A DNA stretch of 64,000 nucleotides, taken from Streptomyces sp. A 4/2 (lineage in GTDB: Bacteria > Actinomycetota > Actinomycetes > Streptomycetales > Streptomycetaceae). The DNA lies in NCBI RefSeq assembly GCF_940670765.1, contig NZ_CALNVW010000002.1, positions 310,001 through 374,000 on the forward strand, given 5' to 3'. The notes beneath the pieces were generated by a model. That model saw nothing but the letters and a program-made list of their open reading frames with translations. It had not been told where the DNA came from and made no database searches. Of this stretch, positions 6,762 through 15,226 are shown in pieces (position 1 is the first letter of the stretch; each line of letters opens with the position of its first letter). The position numbers were made by a program, and so were the translations under genes.

Positions 6762-9656
6762 TCAAGGCGACGCGCTTTCGGTTACCAACGGTTCCCGCTC
6801 GGCCGCGATCGGTGAATCCGACCGGCGGGAGGTACGACGCTCCTGGAAAGTGCGAGCCAGGTGGACTTCGAGTTGGGCGTGGCGGAATTGATAGACCGCA
6901 CCGGCCTTGCGCAACACCCCTCGCTCGTGGGCGTCGTCCAGAAAGGCGACCACCGCCCAGGGCAGCCGCCCGGTCAGTGGCAACCACATGCGCGACAGAG
7001 CCACCCACTGCCCCCAAGCCGTGAAACTCAGCCCGTATCCGAGGCCGCCCCCGAACGCACCCTCGATTCCGAAGGTGAGCCCGGCCAGGAGCCCCACCAC
7101 GGGTCCGGGCGCGAACTCGCCCACGGGCCCGGGCGAGCACCCGATAGCGATCCCGGCCGGAATCCCGAGCACCAGCAACCACACGAGCATGTAGACGAAC
7201 GCGTTCTTGCGGTTCGTCCTCAACAGGTCCGAAGCGCTGATCGCGGATGACGTGTCTATAGGGGTTTCCAGCCAGGCCATGATCGCAAGCGCGAATCCGG
7301 CGCCGAATCCGAGTTCCGCCGGGAAAAGCAACGCACCCCGGAGCCCGCCGCTGAATCCGTCGTCGAACCCCAACGGCCCGATGACGAACCTGTCCAAGAG
7401 TTCCAGCACAACCGCAGACGGCACCCCGAACCCGAACCCCAGCACGAACCTGCGGACGATCTCGGAAGTATCCTGCCGGACCCCGCCGAAGAGCTGGATC
7501 CGCAGCGTCGACGGCTTGGACGCCGGACCCCTGGGCAGGAACCCGTAAACGAATCCGAAGACCAACCCGGCCACCAGTCCGTGCAGGAGCCAGACCAGGA
7601 GCCCCCGCTCGATCGCGAATCCGGGCCGGTGCTTCGTCCCGATCAGGTCCACGGGCAGGTTCCCGATTCCGGTCGATGCTCCCAGAGCCGTTCCGGCCAG
7701 GAACCCGACCACGAGCATGCGCGTCGAACGGCGTACAGCGGTGCCCAGTTGCCACCACGCGAGGTCATGGGTCTTGAGTTCAGCCAGGTGCGTGGCGAGG
7801 TAGCCGAGCCAGTACTGGGCACGTTCGGGGGTCCAGTGACGACGGCGGTGACGGGTACGCGTACGGCGGGAACCGTCCGCGTCGCTGTCGTCCGTCGGCT
7901 CGAGTTGGTAAGCGGCGGGGACGAACGCGGCCAGGAGATGATCCTGCAGGTCTTCGGGCGTTCGGAATTCCAGCAGTTTCCCGGGATCCTGTCCGGGAAC
8001 GTCGCTGTAGATGGTGCGGGCCAGGGAGACCATCAACGGGGTACGGAGAACCTCGGCCAGGTTCGCCGTGCACGGGGAGGACGGCCGTTCGCGTAATCGC
8101 GCCAGGACGGCGTCCCATACGGTGCTGTCCGCGCCGCCTCCCCTGACCGGCCGACTGGCTCGGGTCAGGTAGTCGGCGTAGTCCTCGACGGTGAGACCCT
8201 CCAGTTCGACGACTGCGGCGGCGGTCAGCACATCAGACCGTTCGGGGCCGCTGACAGCCCTGTTGTATTCGTCGGGGCGGCTGGTGAGCAGCAGCGGCAT
8301 GGTGGTGGCCTTGTTGAGCGCTTCGAGCGCCTTGCCGTGCAGGCCGTTGGGGATTTCGTCGAAACCGTCGAGAACGGGAAGGATCCTGTCCGTGTCGACC
8401 AGGACGCGGGCCAGGCTGCCTCCGTGCTCAGCCCGAGCCGCGAGGAAGGGGTGGTCGCGGATCAGCTGGGCGCACATCCAACCGCGCAGTGAAGTGACGG
8501 CCGGATCCCAGGAACCCAGGCTGAAGATCACCGGCACCCGGTCGCCGGGGGCGCGGGCGTCGAGCCAGTCGACGAGGAAGCGCAGGGTGAGGATCGACTT
8601 GCCCGCCCCGGCCTCACCCAGCACCACCAGTCGACAGGACGGAACGGAGAGGTACGCCTCGACGATCTGGTCGAGTTCGCCGTCCAGTGGGAGGGGCTGT
8701 GCAACCGCCCCGCGCGGGAGCTTGCGGATGCTGGCCCAGTGATCGAAGACATCCCGGTCTGTGCACCGGAAACGCAGGGGGAGCGGGAACGGGTCGTGCA
8801 CCCGCCGTTGCTCCTCCTCCCTGCGCCATTGCCTGGACACCTCTCGGGCGAGGGCCTCGGCCGGGTCGTCATCAGCCGGCGGTGCCTGTACGGGTGGCGG
8901 TGGGAGCCGCGTGAGGTGGGCGGCACGGGTCGGCAGGCCGATCAGCTCGCTCAGTTCATCGATCTGAGCTCGGCTGAGGCGTCTGTACCAGCGTTGCACC
9001 CGGCTTGCCGTGAGCCTGCCCGGACCGTCGGTGGCGTGATGCAGGCTGACCACTCCGATCAGGTACCCGCTGCTCCACACCGCGGCTCCCGACATCCCTT
9101 CCCAGGGGGAGCGGCCCTCCGGATCGGACCCCGGAGCGCTTACGGAGATCTCCAGGGTGCCCTTGCGCAGGTCCGCCCACGGGGTGGTACTGCCCAGTGC
9201 ATGGTGGGAATCCCGGTACTGCGTGATCCTGTTGAGCTCCGACGATCCGATTTCGAGACGGAGTTTGAATTTGGGAAATCCCAGCGATTCGCAATCCACG
9301 GGCTGGGTGATTCGGCCGAATCGCACCGGCGGGACCTCGGCGGCGTACAGCTCTCCGCTGCCCACGTCCCTTGCCATCCTGAGCACCGCGATATCGACTT
9401 CGGAGTCCTCCCACACCGGATCCGCTTCGGCGGACAACTCCGTCACGTCACCGTCCTCGGTGAGGAATCGCAGCGTGACCGAGACCGCGTCCCGCACGAC
9501 ATGGGCGGCCGTGAGCACCGTATCCCCGCTCACGCGGTAGCCCGATCCGCGCCACCCCTCGCCTCCGCGCCCGACGATGATGACCTGTACCACTCGCCGT
9601 ACATCGAACCCGTCCGGCTCGTGCGCCCCGGTTGCGCCGCCGCCTGTGGCGCTCAT
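6762..9656 (-). CDS. Trypsin-like protease - NACHT NTPase - membrane protein (candidate conflict effector)
   Basis: A 964-residue multidomain protein. Residues about 20-230 form a trypsin-like serine protease with the full triad: H52 (in TAAHVV), D88 (in VDIAVL) and S189 (in GMSGAAVW). Residues about 335-520 form a NACHT-type STAND NTPase: Walker A GEAGAGKS (347-354) and Walker B LPVLDGFDEI (426-435), then LLLTSRPDEY. From about residue 665 there are several Gly-rich hydrophobic segments (for example LVVGFLAGTALGA, LVAGLVFGFVYGFL, VYMLVWLLVLGIPAGIAIG) that indicate multiple membrane passes, and a C-terminal soluble tail containing FRHAQLEVHLA. Protease-NACHT proteins belong to the nucleotide-switched conflict systems of multicellular bacteria: the NTPase senses a signal and unleashes the effector. 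Its ATG overlaps the stop of the trypco2 gene by four bases, so the two form a unit. Confidence 0.85.
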   Translation of the reverse strand: MSATGGGATGAHEPDGFDVRRVVQVIIVGRGGEGWRGSGYRVSGDTVLTAAHVVRDAVSVTLRFLTEDGDVTELSAEADPVWEDSEVDIAVLRMARDVGSGELYAAEVPPVRFGRITQPVDCESLGFPKFKLRLEIGSSELNRITQYRDSHHALGSTTPWADLRKGTLEISVSAPGSDPEGRSPWEGMSGAAVWSSGYLIGVVSLHHATDGPGRLTASRVQRWYRRLSRAQIDELSELIGLPTRAAHLTRLPPPPVQAPPADDDPAEALAREVSRQWRREEEQRRVHDPFPLPLRFRCTDRDVFDHWASIRKLPRGAVAQPLPLDGELDQIVEAYLSVPSCRLVVLGEAGAGKSILTLRFLVDWLDARAPGDRVPVIFSLGSWDPAVTSLRGWMCAQLIRDHPFLAARAEHGGSLARVLVDTDRILPVLDGFDEIPNGLHGKALEALNKATTMPLLLTSRPDEYNRAVSGPERSDVLTAAAVVELEGLTVEDYADYLTRASRPVRGGGADSTVWDAVLARLRERPSSPCTANLAEVLRTPLMVSLARTIYSDVPGQDPGKLLEFRTPEDLQDHLLAAFVPAAYQLEPTDDSDADGSRRTRTRHRRRHWTPERAQYWLGYLATHLAELKTHDLAWWQLGTAVRRSTRMLVVGFLAGTALGASTGIGNLPVDLIGTKHRPGFAIERGLLVWLLHGLVAGLVFGFVYGFLPRGPASKPSTLRIQLFGGVRQDTSEIVRRFVLGFGFGVPSAVVLELLDRFVIGPLGFDDGFSGGLRGALLFPAELGFGAGFALAIMAWLETPIDTSSAISASDLLRTNRKNAFVYMLVWLLVLGIPAGIAIGCSPGPVGEFAPGPVVGLLAGLTFGIEGAFGGGLGYGLSFTAWGQWVALSRMWLPLTGRLPWAVVAFLDDAHERGVLRKAGAVYQFRHAQLEVHLARTFQERRTSRRSDSPIAAEREPLVTESASP

Positions 9657-9952
9657 TGCTCGTTCTCGTCGGCGCGGCCGGAGACGAACGGCGGGCTGTG
9701 CGACCCGGCGAGGGTGGGCTGCAGCGCCAGTTTGATCAGCTGCGTCGAGGTGCGGCTCGCCGTCGTGTCCGCACCGGATTCCACCACCCAGAACCGCACC
9801 TTCGCCTCCGCGTGACCGGCCCGCTCCACAGCGACCGACAATTCCAGCTCGATCGTCCCCAATTCGAAGCGCAGCGCCTCATCTTTCCCGGCGACGACCG
9901 CCTGTTCCAACTCCTCCCGCAGATCTCTGATCACACGCGCCAACTCGATCAT
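9653..9952 (-). CDS. Trypco2 (trypsin-co-occurring domain) protein
   Basis: A 99-residue protein matching the trypsin-co-occurring domain 2 family: an N-terminal helix MIELARVIRDLREELEQAV followed by beta strands in LRFELGTIELELSVAVER and VRFWVVESGA, then TSTQLIKLALQP. The family is named for its repeated association with trypsin-fold proteins in STAND-NTPase conflict systems; its biochemical role is not established. It is the first gene of the operon, with an AGGGGG ribosome site, and its stop overlaps the start of the protease-NACHT gene by ATGA. It is probably a sensor, adaptor or inhibitor for the protease. Confidence 0.85.
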   Translation of the reverse strand: MIELARVIRDLREELEQAVVAGKDEALRFELGTIELELSVAVERAGHAEAKVRFWVVESGADTTASRTSTQLIKLALQPTLAGSHSPPFVSGRADENEQ

Positions 9953-10216
9953 CCATGCCCCCTACGCCGGTGCGCCGGTCGGTCACTGAAGAAAACTCTA
10001 GCCGCGCGGAGAGCCTGAACACATCCCTTCAGAAGGGTGGTTGACGGAAAAGGGATTACCGACCGGCGCGTTTTCCTGCTGTTGTTTCTGCTGTTGCCAG
10101 TGAGGCCTACTCGATGATCCGAATGCAGGGGCACATGCATTCGGCAGATGACTGGACTCCACGAGCGTTGCTGGACACCCCCGTCGACGCAGCCATGGAT
10201 CGACTCAGCGCCGGGA

Positions 10217-10260
10217 CGTGAGAGAGCCGGACCCGTATCGTCGGGTCCGGCTCTCTCACG
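10217..10260. terminator. Strong hairpin, 19-bp perfect stem
   Basis: A perfect 19-bp inverted repeat (left arm 10217-10235, right arm 10242-10260) with a 6-base loop. It lies about 50 bases past the stop of the chitosanase gene (minus strand) and upstream of the trypco2 operon, so it probably ends chitosanase transcription. There is no clear T-run, as is usual in Streptomyces. Confidence 0.75.
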
Positions 10261-10311
10261 CCAACTACCGCCGCTCGGACACCCGGTTGCCGGCCATCAG
10301 TTTTCCGGCCA

Positions 10312-11014
10312 TCAGTTGGCGGCGATGAACTGCTTGGCAAGCGCCTCGCCGCTGGTCACCGCCGCGCTGTGGCTCTCGATCGGGCTGGCCTTGGAGTTCT
10401 TGAACAAGATGTACGTGACGCCCGAGTCGGCGCCGCCCGTCTCCGGGTCGGGGTCGATGCCGAGACCCTTGGCGGCGCTGTACGAGGCCTCGCCGATGAT
10501 CTTGTTGGGGCCGGTGTCGCCCACGACCGCGTACTCGACCTGGTTGTTGTAGATGACGGCCACGACGCCGCCCCCCCTTGATGCCGTTCGCCGAGTAGTC
10601 CCAGATGCTGCTGGAGCTGGGCACGACGACGTACGGAAGCGCCGCCGCGTTCAGCGCCTTGCCGTCGGACTGGTGGAACGCCGTGTCGTCCTGGAACCAC
10701 GGGTCGGTGTCGGCGCTGCACTGCGAGGTGATCTGGCCGTCGCAGTCGACATCCATGTCGGCCTTCCAGAAGACCGCGCCGTTCTTGCCGCAGACCGGCA
10801 CGGTCGCGGAAGTCTCCTCATCGGTGCGGTACTTGCCGTTGGATATCTGCGAACAGCTGGTCACCTTGGCCAGCAGATCCGCGGCACTCACCGAACCCTC
10901 CTGGAGCTTCGCGGAGGAGGCAGCGGCCGTGTGGGGACTCGCGGCTGCGGGGAGGGCGGCGGCGAGCGGGGCCGCTGCGGTGACGAGGAGCGCGGCGAGA
11001 AGACGACGACGCAT
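10312..11014 (-). pseudogene. GH75-type chitosanase, frameshifted
   Basis: The gene encodes a secreted chitosanase of glycoside hydrolase family 75, which cleaves chitosan. Start ATG 11014 follows GAGGGAG. There is a signal peptide (RRRLLAALLVTAAAPLAAALPAAA). The mature part has the family segments SADLLAKVTSC, VFWKADMDVDCDGQ, WFQDDTAFHQSDG and, in another frame, YAVVGDTGPNKIIGEAS. The frame breaks in a run of seven G on the coding strand (10571-10577): before it the frame reads GIKGG then Arg-rich nonsense, whereas removing one G gives GIKGGGVVAVIYNNQ and continues to the stop at 10312. The rest is well conserved, so this is either a recent frameshift or a base-count error in a homopolymer. 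The Asp/Glu residues expected at the active site lie in both halves. Confidence 0.8.
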
Positions 11015-11147
11015 GGGGGGGGCTCCCTCTGTCAGGAAAGTTTCCTTACTGGGACATGACAAAGGTGCCGACCGCTCAGCGCCCCGTCAACCCCTCGTGC
11101 ACCAGCAGGGCGCGAGCTCACTCGGGACAGCCCCTAGGCTGCAGGTC

Positions 11148-11723
11148 ATGAACCCGGCCAGGACAAACGGTGTGACCGCCGAGCCGACCATCCTTGATGC
11201 CGTCGAGCTGGCTTCCGACCCGGAGCTGGCAGCCCGGTTCGCGGAGTCGGCCCACCGGATCCTGGCTGACCTGGTGCGCGGAGGGGCCGCGCTGGGCTGG
11301 GTGGACCCTCCGTCGCCCGCTGAGGTGGCAGAACTTCTCGCCGGTGTCGCCTCCACGGCACAGGTCGGGGACGCGGCTCTGCGCGCTGCTTACCTCGACC
11401 GCCGGCTTGTCGGGTTGGGGTACTGGCTCCGCTACGCCCGACCGACCCATCGGCCGCACGCAGATGTGGAGAAGATCGCGGTGGATGCCGCCGCTCATGG
11501 TCATGGCATCGGCCGGGCGCTGACCGCCGCCTTGATCTCCGACGCCCGGGAGGCGGGCATCGAGGTCCTCACCCTGGACGCCCGGGGTGACAACGTCCCG
11601 GCCCAACGCCTTTACCAGTCACTCGGCTTCACCGAATACGGCCGCCTTCCCGACTTCGTCGCCGTCGGCGAATCCCGCTTCGACAAGGTCTTCTACATGC
11701 TGGACTTCCGCCTGCAAGGCTGA
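11148..11723 (+). CDS. GNAT family N-acetyltransferase
   Basis: A 191-residue acetyltransferase. The acetyl-CoA binding motif A is seen as VDAAAHGHGIGRALTAALI (about residues 114-133), followed by GIEVLTLDARGDNVPAQRLYQSLGFTEYGR (motif B with the typical N..A..LY..LGF). The N-terminal half is Ala/Glu-rich and helical. The substrate cannot be inferred. The ATG at 11148 was chosen because it is the first Met before the conserved domain; the frame is open upstream into the chitosanase region in antisense. It is a single-gene unit, convergent with the DHA2 transporter. Confidence 0.85.
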   Translation: MNPARTNGVTAEPTILDAVELASDPELAARFAESAHRILADLVRGGAALGWVDPPSPAEVAELLAGVASTAQVGDAALRAAYLDRRLVGLGYWLRYARPTHRPHADVEKIAVDAAAHGHGIGRALTAALISDAREAGIEVLTLDARGDNVPAQRLYQSLGFTEYGRLPDFVAVGESRFDKVFYMLDFRLQG

Positions 11724-11754
11724 CGACTCCCAGGGCCCGGCGGCCACTCTTCGA

Positions 11755-11784
11755 GCCTGCCGTGAAGGTCTCTTCACGGCAGGC
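11755..11784. terminator. Bidirectional hairpin terminator
   Basis: A perfect 12-bp inverted repeat (GCCTGCCGTGAA / TTCACGGCAGGC) with a 6-base loop, placed between the convergent GNAT gene (ends 11723) and the DHA2 transporter (ends 11838). Confidence 0.7.
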
Positions 11785-11837
11785 CTGCGACAGCGATCAG
11801 CCTGCTGACCGGTGACCGTCGAATCGCCGGACAGGTC

Positions 11838-13706
11838 CTACTGGGCCCCGGGCCGCTCCCCGCCCCGTCCCGCCGAAGTCGCTCCGTGTCCCCGACCAGG
11901 CGGGTGAGGCGCTTCGCCGTCCGGGGTGACCGGTTCGCTCAGGCCCAGGCCCGCGCCGCCGGAGACTCCGGCCAGTTCCGAGCCCAGTGACTCGGCCGGG
12001 GGCACCCGGTGCTTGCGGCCGACGTGGCCGGTCAGGAGGGAGGAGAGCGCCGCCACCAGGCAGGCCGCCACCGCGAACCAGAACGCGATGACCAGGCCCT
12101 GGTGGAACGGCCCGGAGATCAGGTGCGGGAAGAACTCCTTGCTGGTGAGGTGTTTCCCGCCGTCGGGTAGCTTCGTCAGATGGTCGCCGAGCAGCTGCTG
12201 GAGCGGGTTGTACCCCAGGAACGCGGCGAACAGCACGGCGATCGGCGGCAGTTGGGAGACCTGCGTGGCCTCGGAGTTGGGCACACCCTGGGACACCAGG
12301 CCGTCGTGCATCACGCTCGGCAGGGTGTCCGAGAGGCCCGCGATCATCAGGCTGAAGAAGATGCCGATGGAGAGCACCATGGCGGAGTTCTGGAAGGTCG
12401 CCGTCATTCCGGAGCCGACGCCCCGTGACTGCGCCGGGACCGCGTTCATGATCTCGGCCCGGTTGGGCGAGGCGAACAGGCCGGAACCCAGGCCGTTGAC
12501 CAGGATGAGCAGCGCGAAGATCCAGTAGTGGAAGTCGGTCGGCAGGGTCATCAGGGCCAGGAAGCTCGCAGCGGTCAGCAGTGCGCCGCCGACGGTGAAG
12601 GGGCGGGCGCCCAGCCGGTCCGAGAGCCAGCCGGAGAGCGGCGCCGAGAGAAGGAAGCCGACAGTCAGCGGGATCATGTAGATCCCCGCCCACAGGGGGG
12701 TCTTCTCGAAGCTGTAGCCGTGCAGGGGCAGCCAGATGCCCTGGAGCCAGATGATCAGCATGAACTGGAGGCCGCCCCGGCCCAGCGCGGTCAGCAGGCT
12801 GGCGATGTTGCCGGCGGTGAAGGCCCGTACCCGGAAGAGGGAGAGCCGGAACAGCGGCTCGGCCACCTTCATCTCGATCCAGACGAACGCCCCGAGCACC
12901 ACCGCGCCGCCGATCAGCGCGGTCAGCACCCAGGGGTTGGACCAGCCCATGGTGCTGGTGCCGTAGGGCTGGATGCCGTACGTGATGCCGACCAGCACCG
13001 AGATCAGGCCGAGGGCGAAGGTGATGTTGCCCCACCAGTCCATCCGCGCCCTGGCCCGCACGCCGGTGTCGTGCAGCTTGACGTAGGCCCAGATGGTACC
13101 GAAGACGCCGAAGGGCACCGATACGAGGAAGATCATCTTCCAGTTGACCGGGGCCAGCACCCCGCCGAGGATCAGCCCGAGGAACGAACCGGCAATGGCG
13201 GCAATGGAGTTGATGCCGAGCGCCGTGCCGCGCTGGTTGGCGGGGAACGCGTCGGTCAGGATCGCCGTCGAGTTGGCGAAGAGCAGTGCGCCGCCGACCC
13301 CCTGGGCGATACGCCAGCCGATCAGCCACAGCGCGCCCGCACTGCCCTGCAGCCAGGTCACCGAGAGCATGATCGAGCAGACGGTGAAGACCGCGAAGCC
13401 GAGGTTGTACATCCTGACCCGGCCGAACATGTCGCCGAGCCTGCCGAACGCCACCACGAGTACCGCGGTGACCACCATGAAGCCCATGAGCATCCACAGC
13501 AGATAGCTGGTGTTCGCGGAGTCGAGCGGGTCCAGATGGATTCCGCGGAAGATGTCCGGCAGCGCGATCAGCACGATCGACTGATTGATCATCACCATCA
13601 GTACACCGAGTGTGGTGTTGGACAGTGCGATCCATTTGTAGTGGTCCCCCGGCCCGTCGGAGGGGGGCGTCGTCTTCTCGGTTATTCGGCCGCTCCTGCC
13701 CACCAT
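11838..13706 (-). CDS. DHA2-family MFS drug/proton antiporter (14 membrane segments)
   Basis: A 622-residue exporter of the EmrB/QacA (DHA2) class. Fourteen hydrophobic segments can be traced, beginning with IALSNTTLGVLMVMINQSIV. Motif A is AFGRLGDMFGRVRMYNLGF, motif C is in SFLGLILGGVLAP, and a further segment GLQFMLIIWLQGIWLPLHGYS is typical of the class. A long hydrophilic C-terminal tail (about 60 residues, Gly/Pro rich) is cytoplasmic. The ATG at 13706 has an AGGGGA site at proper spacing; upstream Mets at 13724 and 13754 do not. It probably exports toxic hydrophobic compounds driven by the proton gradient. A GTTAG-N14-CTAAC dyad lies upstream and may be the operator. Confidence 0.88.
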   Translation of the reverse strand: MVGRSGRITEKTTPPSDGPGDHYKWIALSNTTLGVLMVMINQSIVLIALPDIFRGIHLDPLDSANTSYLLWMLMGFMVVTAVLVVAFGRLGDMFGRVRMYNLGFAVFTVCSIMLSVTWLQGSAGALWLIGWRIAQGVGGALLFANSTAILTDAFPANQRGTALGINSIAAIAGSFLGLILGGVLAPVNWKMIFLVSVPFGVFGTIWAYVKLHDTGVRARARMDWWGNITFALGLISVLVGITYGIQPYGTSTMGWSNPWVLTALIGGAVVLGAFVWIEMKVAEPLFRLSLFRVRAFTAGNIASLLTALGRGGLQFMLIIWLQGIWLPLHGYSFEKTPLWAGIYMIPLTVGFLLSAPLSGWLSDRLGARPFTVGGALLTAASFLALMTLPTDFHYWIFALLILVNGLGSGLFASPNRAEIMNAVPAQSRGVGSGMTATFQNSAMVLSIGIFFSLMIAGLSDTLPSVMHDGLVSQGVPNSEATQVSQLPPIAVLFAAFLGYNPLQQLLGDHLTKLPDGGKHLTSKEFFPHLISGPFHQGLVIAFWFAVAACLVAALSSLLTGHVGRKHRVPPAESLGSELAGVSGGAGLGLSEPVTPDGEAPHPPGRGHGATSAGRGGERPGAQ

Positions 13707-13759
13707 GCACGTTCCCCTCTGCATGCAGCCCGGCCCACTGACGCCGTCGGGCACGGGTC

Positions 13760-13783
13760 GTTAGTTGACGCAAGCAATCTAAC
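13760..13783. promoter_or_regulatory. Candidate operator for the DHA2 exporter
   Basis: An inverted repeat GTTAG-N14-CTAAC in a notably AT-richer patch 55 bases upstream of the exporter start. Read on the minus strand it overlaps a TTG-containing -35-like sequence. MarR- and TetR-type regulators often act on such sites at exporter promoters, but no regulator gene is adjacent. The remainder of the 351-base gap (13784-14057) shows no gene or repeat that could be recognised. Confidence 0.35.
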
Positions 13784-14057
13784 TCTTGTAGGTGGCATCC
13801 ACATTTCCCGCAGGCAGGATCACCGGCCAAGAGCGGGAGTGACCCGCACCAACGGCCCCTCCCGTCACCGGAGTCTCACGCCGCGGTGCGCCGGGGTCGT
13901 CGTGAACGCTCTACCGAAGCCGCACGTCAGGCGGCGCGGCATGTGGCGCGGCCCGAAAGCGGCCGGGGCGCGCGAACGGGGCGTACGAACACTCTGGCCC
14001 TAATACACACGTACGGATTGTGACTCACCTCACACGTGAGCGTTACTCCGTACCGCG

Positions 14058-15137
14058 TCACGCGGAGGCCCGCTTCTTCGCGGGCGTCCGCTTCGCGGCC
14101 GATTTCTTCGCGGTCGTCTTCTTCGCGGCCGTCTTCTTGGCCGCGCCACCGCCGCCGGTCGCCCGGCCCGAGGACGCCTTCTTCGCGGCAGGCTTCTTCG
14201 CCGCGGCCTTCCTCCCGGCAGCCTTCTTCCCGCCGGCTTTCTTCCTCCCTGCCGACCCCGTCGACCCGGACGACCCCGCCGACCCGGACGACCCCGCCGA
14301 CCGCAGCTCCGTCACCTGCGCGTCCGCCCCGGAGTCCCCCTCCTCGCCGCGCGAGGACTTCGCCGCCCGCACGCTCTTCTCCAGCGCCGACATCAGATCG
14401 AGCACCTTGCCGACACCAGCCTCCGCGGTGGGCTGCGCGGACGCCTCCCCGCCGGACGTCTTCGAGGCGATCAGCTCCTCCACCGCCTCCCGGTAGTCGT
14501 CGTGCAGGGACTCCATCTCCACGTCGCCGAGGGTGTCCATCAGGGTGTCCGCCAGGTCGAGTTCGGCGTCCCGCACCGTGACCGACGCCTCCGGGGCGGC
14601 CCCTTCGTGCGAACGGATCTCGTCCGGCCAGAGCAGACCGTGCATCGCGATGGCGTCACCGACGACCCGCAGCATCCCCAGCCGCTCCCGCCCGCGCAGC
14701 GCGAACTTCGCGAGGGCGACCCGGCGGCTGCGCTTGAGCGCCTCGCGCAGCAGGATGTACGGCTTCGCCGCGGGTACGCCGTTCGCGACCAGGTAGTACG
14801 CCGCGTCCATCTGTAGCGGGTCGATCGAGTCCAGCGGCACGAACGCCACGATCTCGATCGTCTTCGCGGTCGGCAGCGGCAGCGCCGCGAGGTCCTCGTC
14901 GGTGATCGGGATGATCGAGCCGTCGGCGTCCTCGTACCCCTTGCCGATGTCGGCGGAGGTCAGCTCCTCCTCGTCCAGCTCGCAGACCTTGCGGTAGCGG
15001 ATCCGGCCCCCGTCAGCCGTGTGGATCTGCCGGAACGAGACCGCGTGGTTCTCGGTGGCGTTCACCAGCTTGATCGGAATGCTGACCAGGCCGAAGGAGA
15101 TGGCCCCGTTCCATATGGATCGCACGATGTCTCCCAT
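14058..15137 (-). CDS. ku: Non-homologous end joining protein Ku
   Basis: A 359-residue bacterial Ku. The N-terminal MRSIWNGAISFGLV-type motif is present (RSIWNGAISFGLVSIPIKL), then the Ku core to about residue 255 (RYRKVCELDEEEL; GYEDADG). The homodimer rings a DNA end and recruits LigD-type enzymes. The C-terminal 90 residues are an extended Lys/Ala-rich tail (repeated KKxAAKK units) that, in Streptomyces and mycobacterial Ku proteins, binds DNA and affects threading. The gene is divergent from a LigD polymerase-domain gene with 89 bases between starts, the usual arrangement for the two-component actinobacterial NHEJ pathway. Confidence 0.95.
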   Translation of the reverse strand: MGDIVRSIWNGAISFGLVSIPIKLVNATENHAVSFRQIHTADGGRIRYRKVCELDEEELTSADIGKGYEDADGSIIPITDEDLAALPLPTAKTIEIVAFVPLDSIDPLQMDAAYYLVANGVPAAKPYILLREALKRSRRVALAKFALRGRERLGMLRVVGDAIAMHGLLWPDEIRSHEGAAPEASVTVRDAELDLADTLMDTLGDVEMESLHDDYREAVEELIASKTSGGEASAQPTAEAGVGKVLDLMSALEKSVRAAKSSRGEEGDSGADAQVTELRSAGSSGSAGSSGSTGSAGRKKAGGKKAAGRKAAAKKPAAKKASSGRATGGGGAAKKTAAKKTTAKKSAAKRTPAKKRASA

Positions 15138-15171
15138 TCGAGCGGTGGAGCAGCGGACCGGCGAGGGATTC

Positions 15172-15187
15172 GAACGTTTGCACGTTC
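15172..15187. promoter_or_regulatory. Inverted repeat in the ku-ligD intergenic region
   Basis: GAACGT-TTGC-ACGTTC is a perfect 6-bp dyad lying between the divergent ku and ligD starts. It resembles an SOS box (GAAC...GTTC) but with eight rather than four bases between the half-sites, so a LexA role is doubtful. It is a plausible site for a shared regulator. Confidence 0.4.
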
Positions 15188-15226
15188 ATGAATCCGTTTT
15201 GTCATGCTTTGTGGGACTCTCATCGT

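Noticed and set aside
11797..13830. A 677-codon frame overlapping the DHA2 exporter
   Set aside because: It runs in another frame of the exporter, is Arg/Pro/Gly-rich with no domain, and has the composition of a GC-rich shadow frame.
12528..14003. A 491-codon plus-strand frame opposite the DHA2 exporter
   Set aside because: It is antisense to the exporter, rich in His/Gln/Asp/Glu/Arg, and lacks a ribosome site.
15172..15187. SOS (LexA) box between ku and ligD
   Set aside because: The half-sites GAAC and GTTC are eight bases apart instead of four, so it does not fit the actinobacterial LexA consensus; kept only as a generic dyad.
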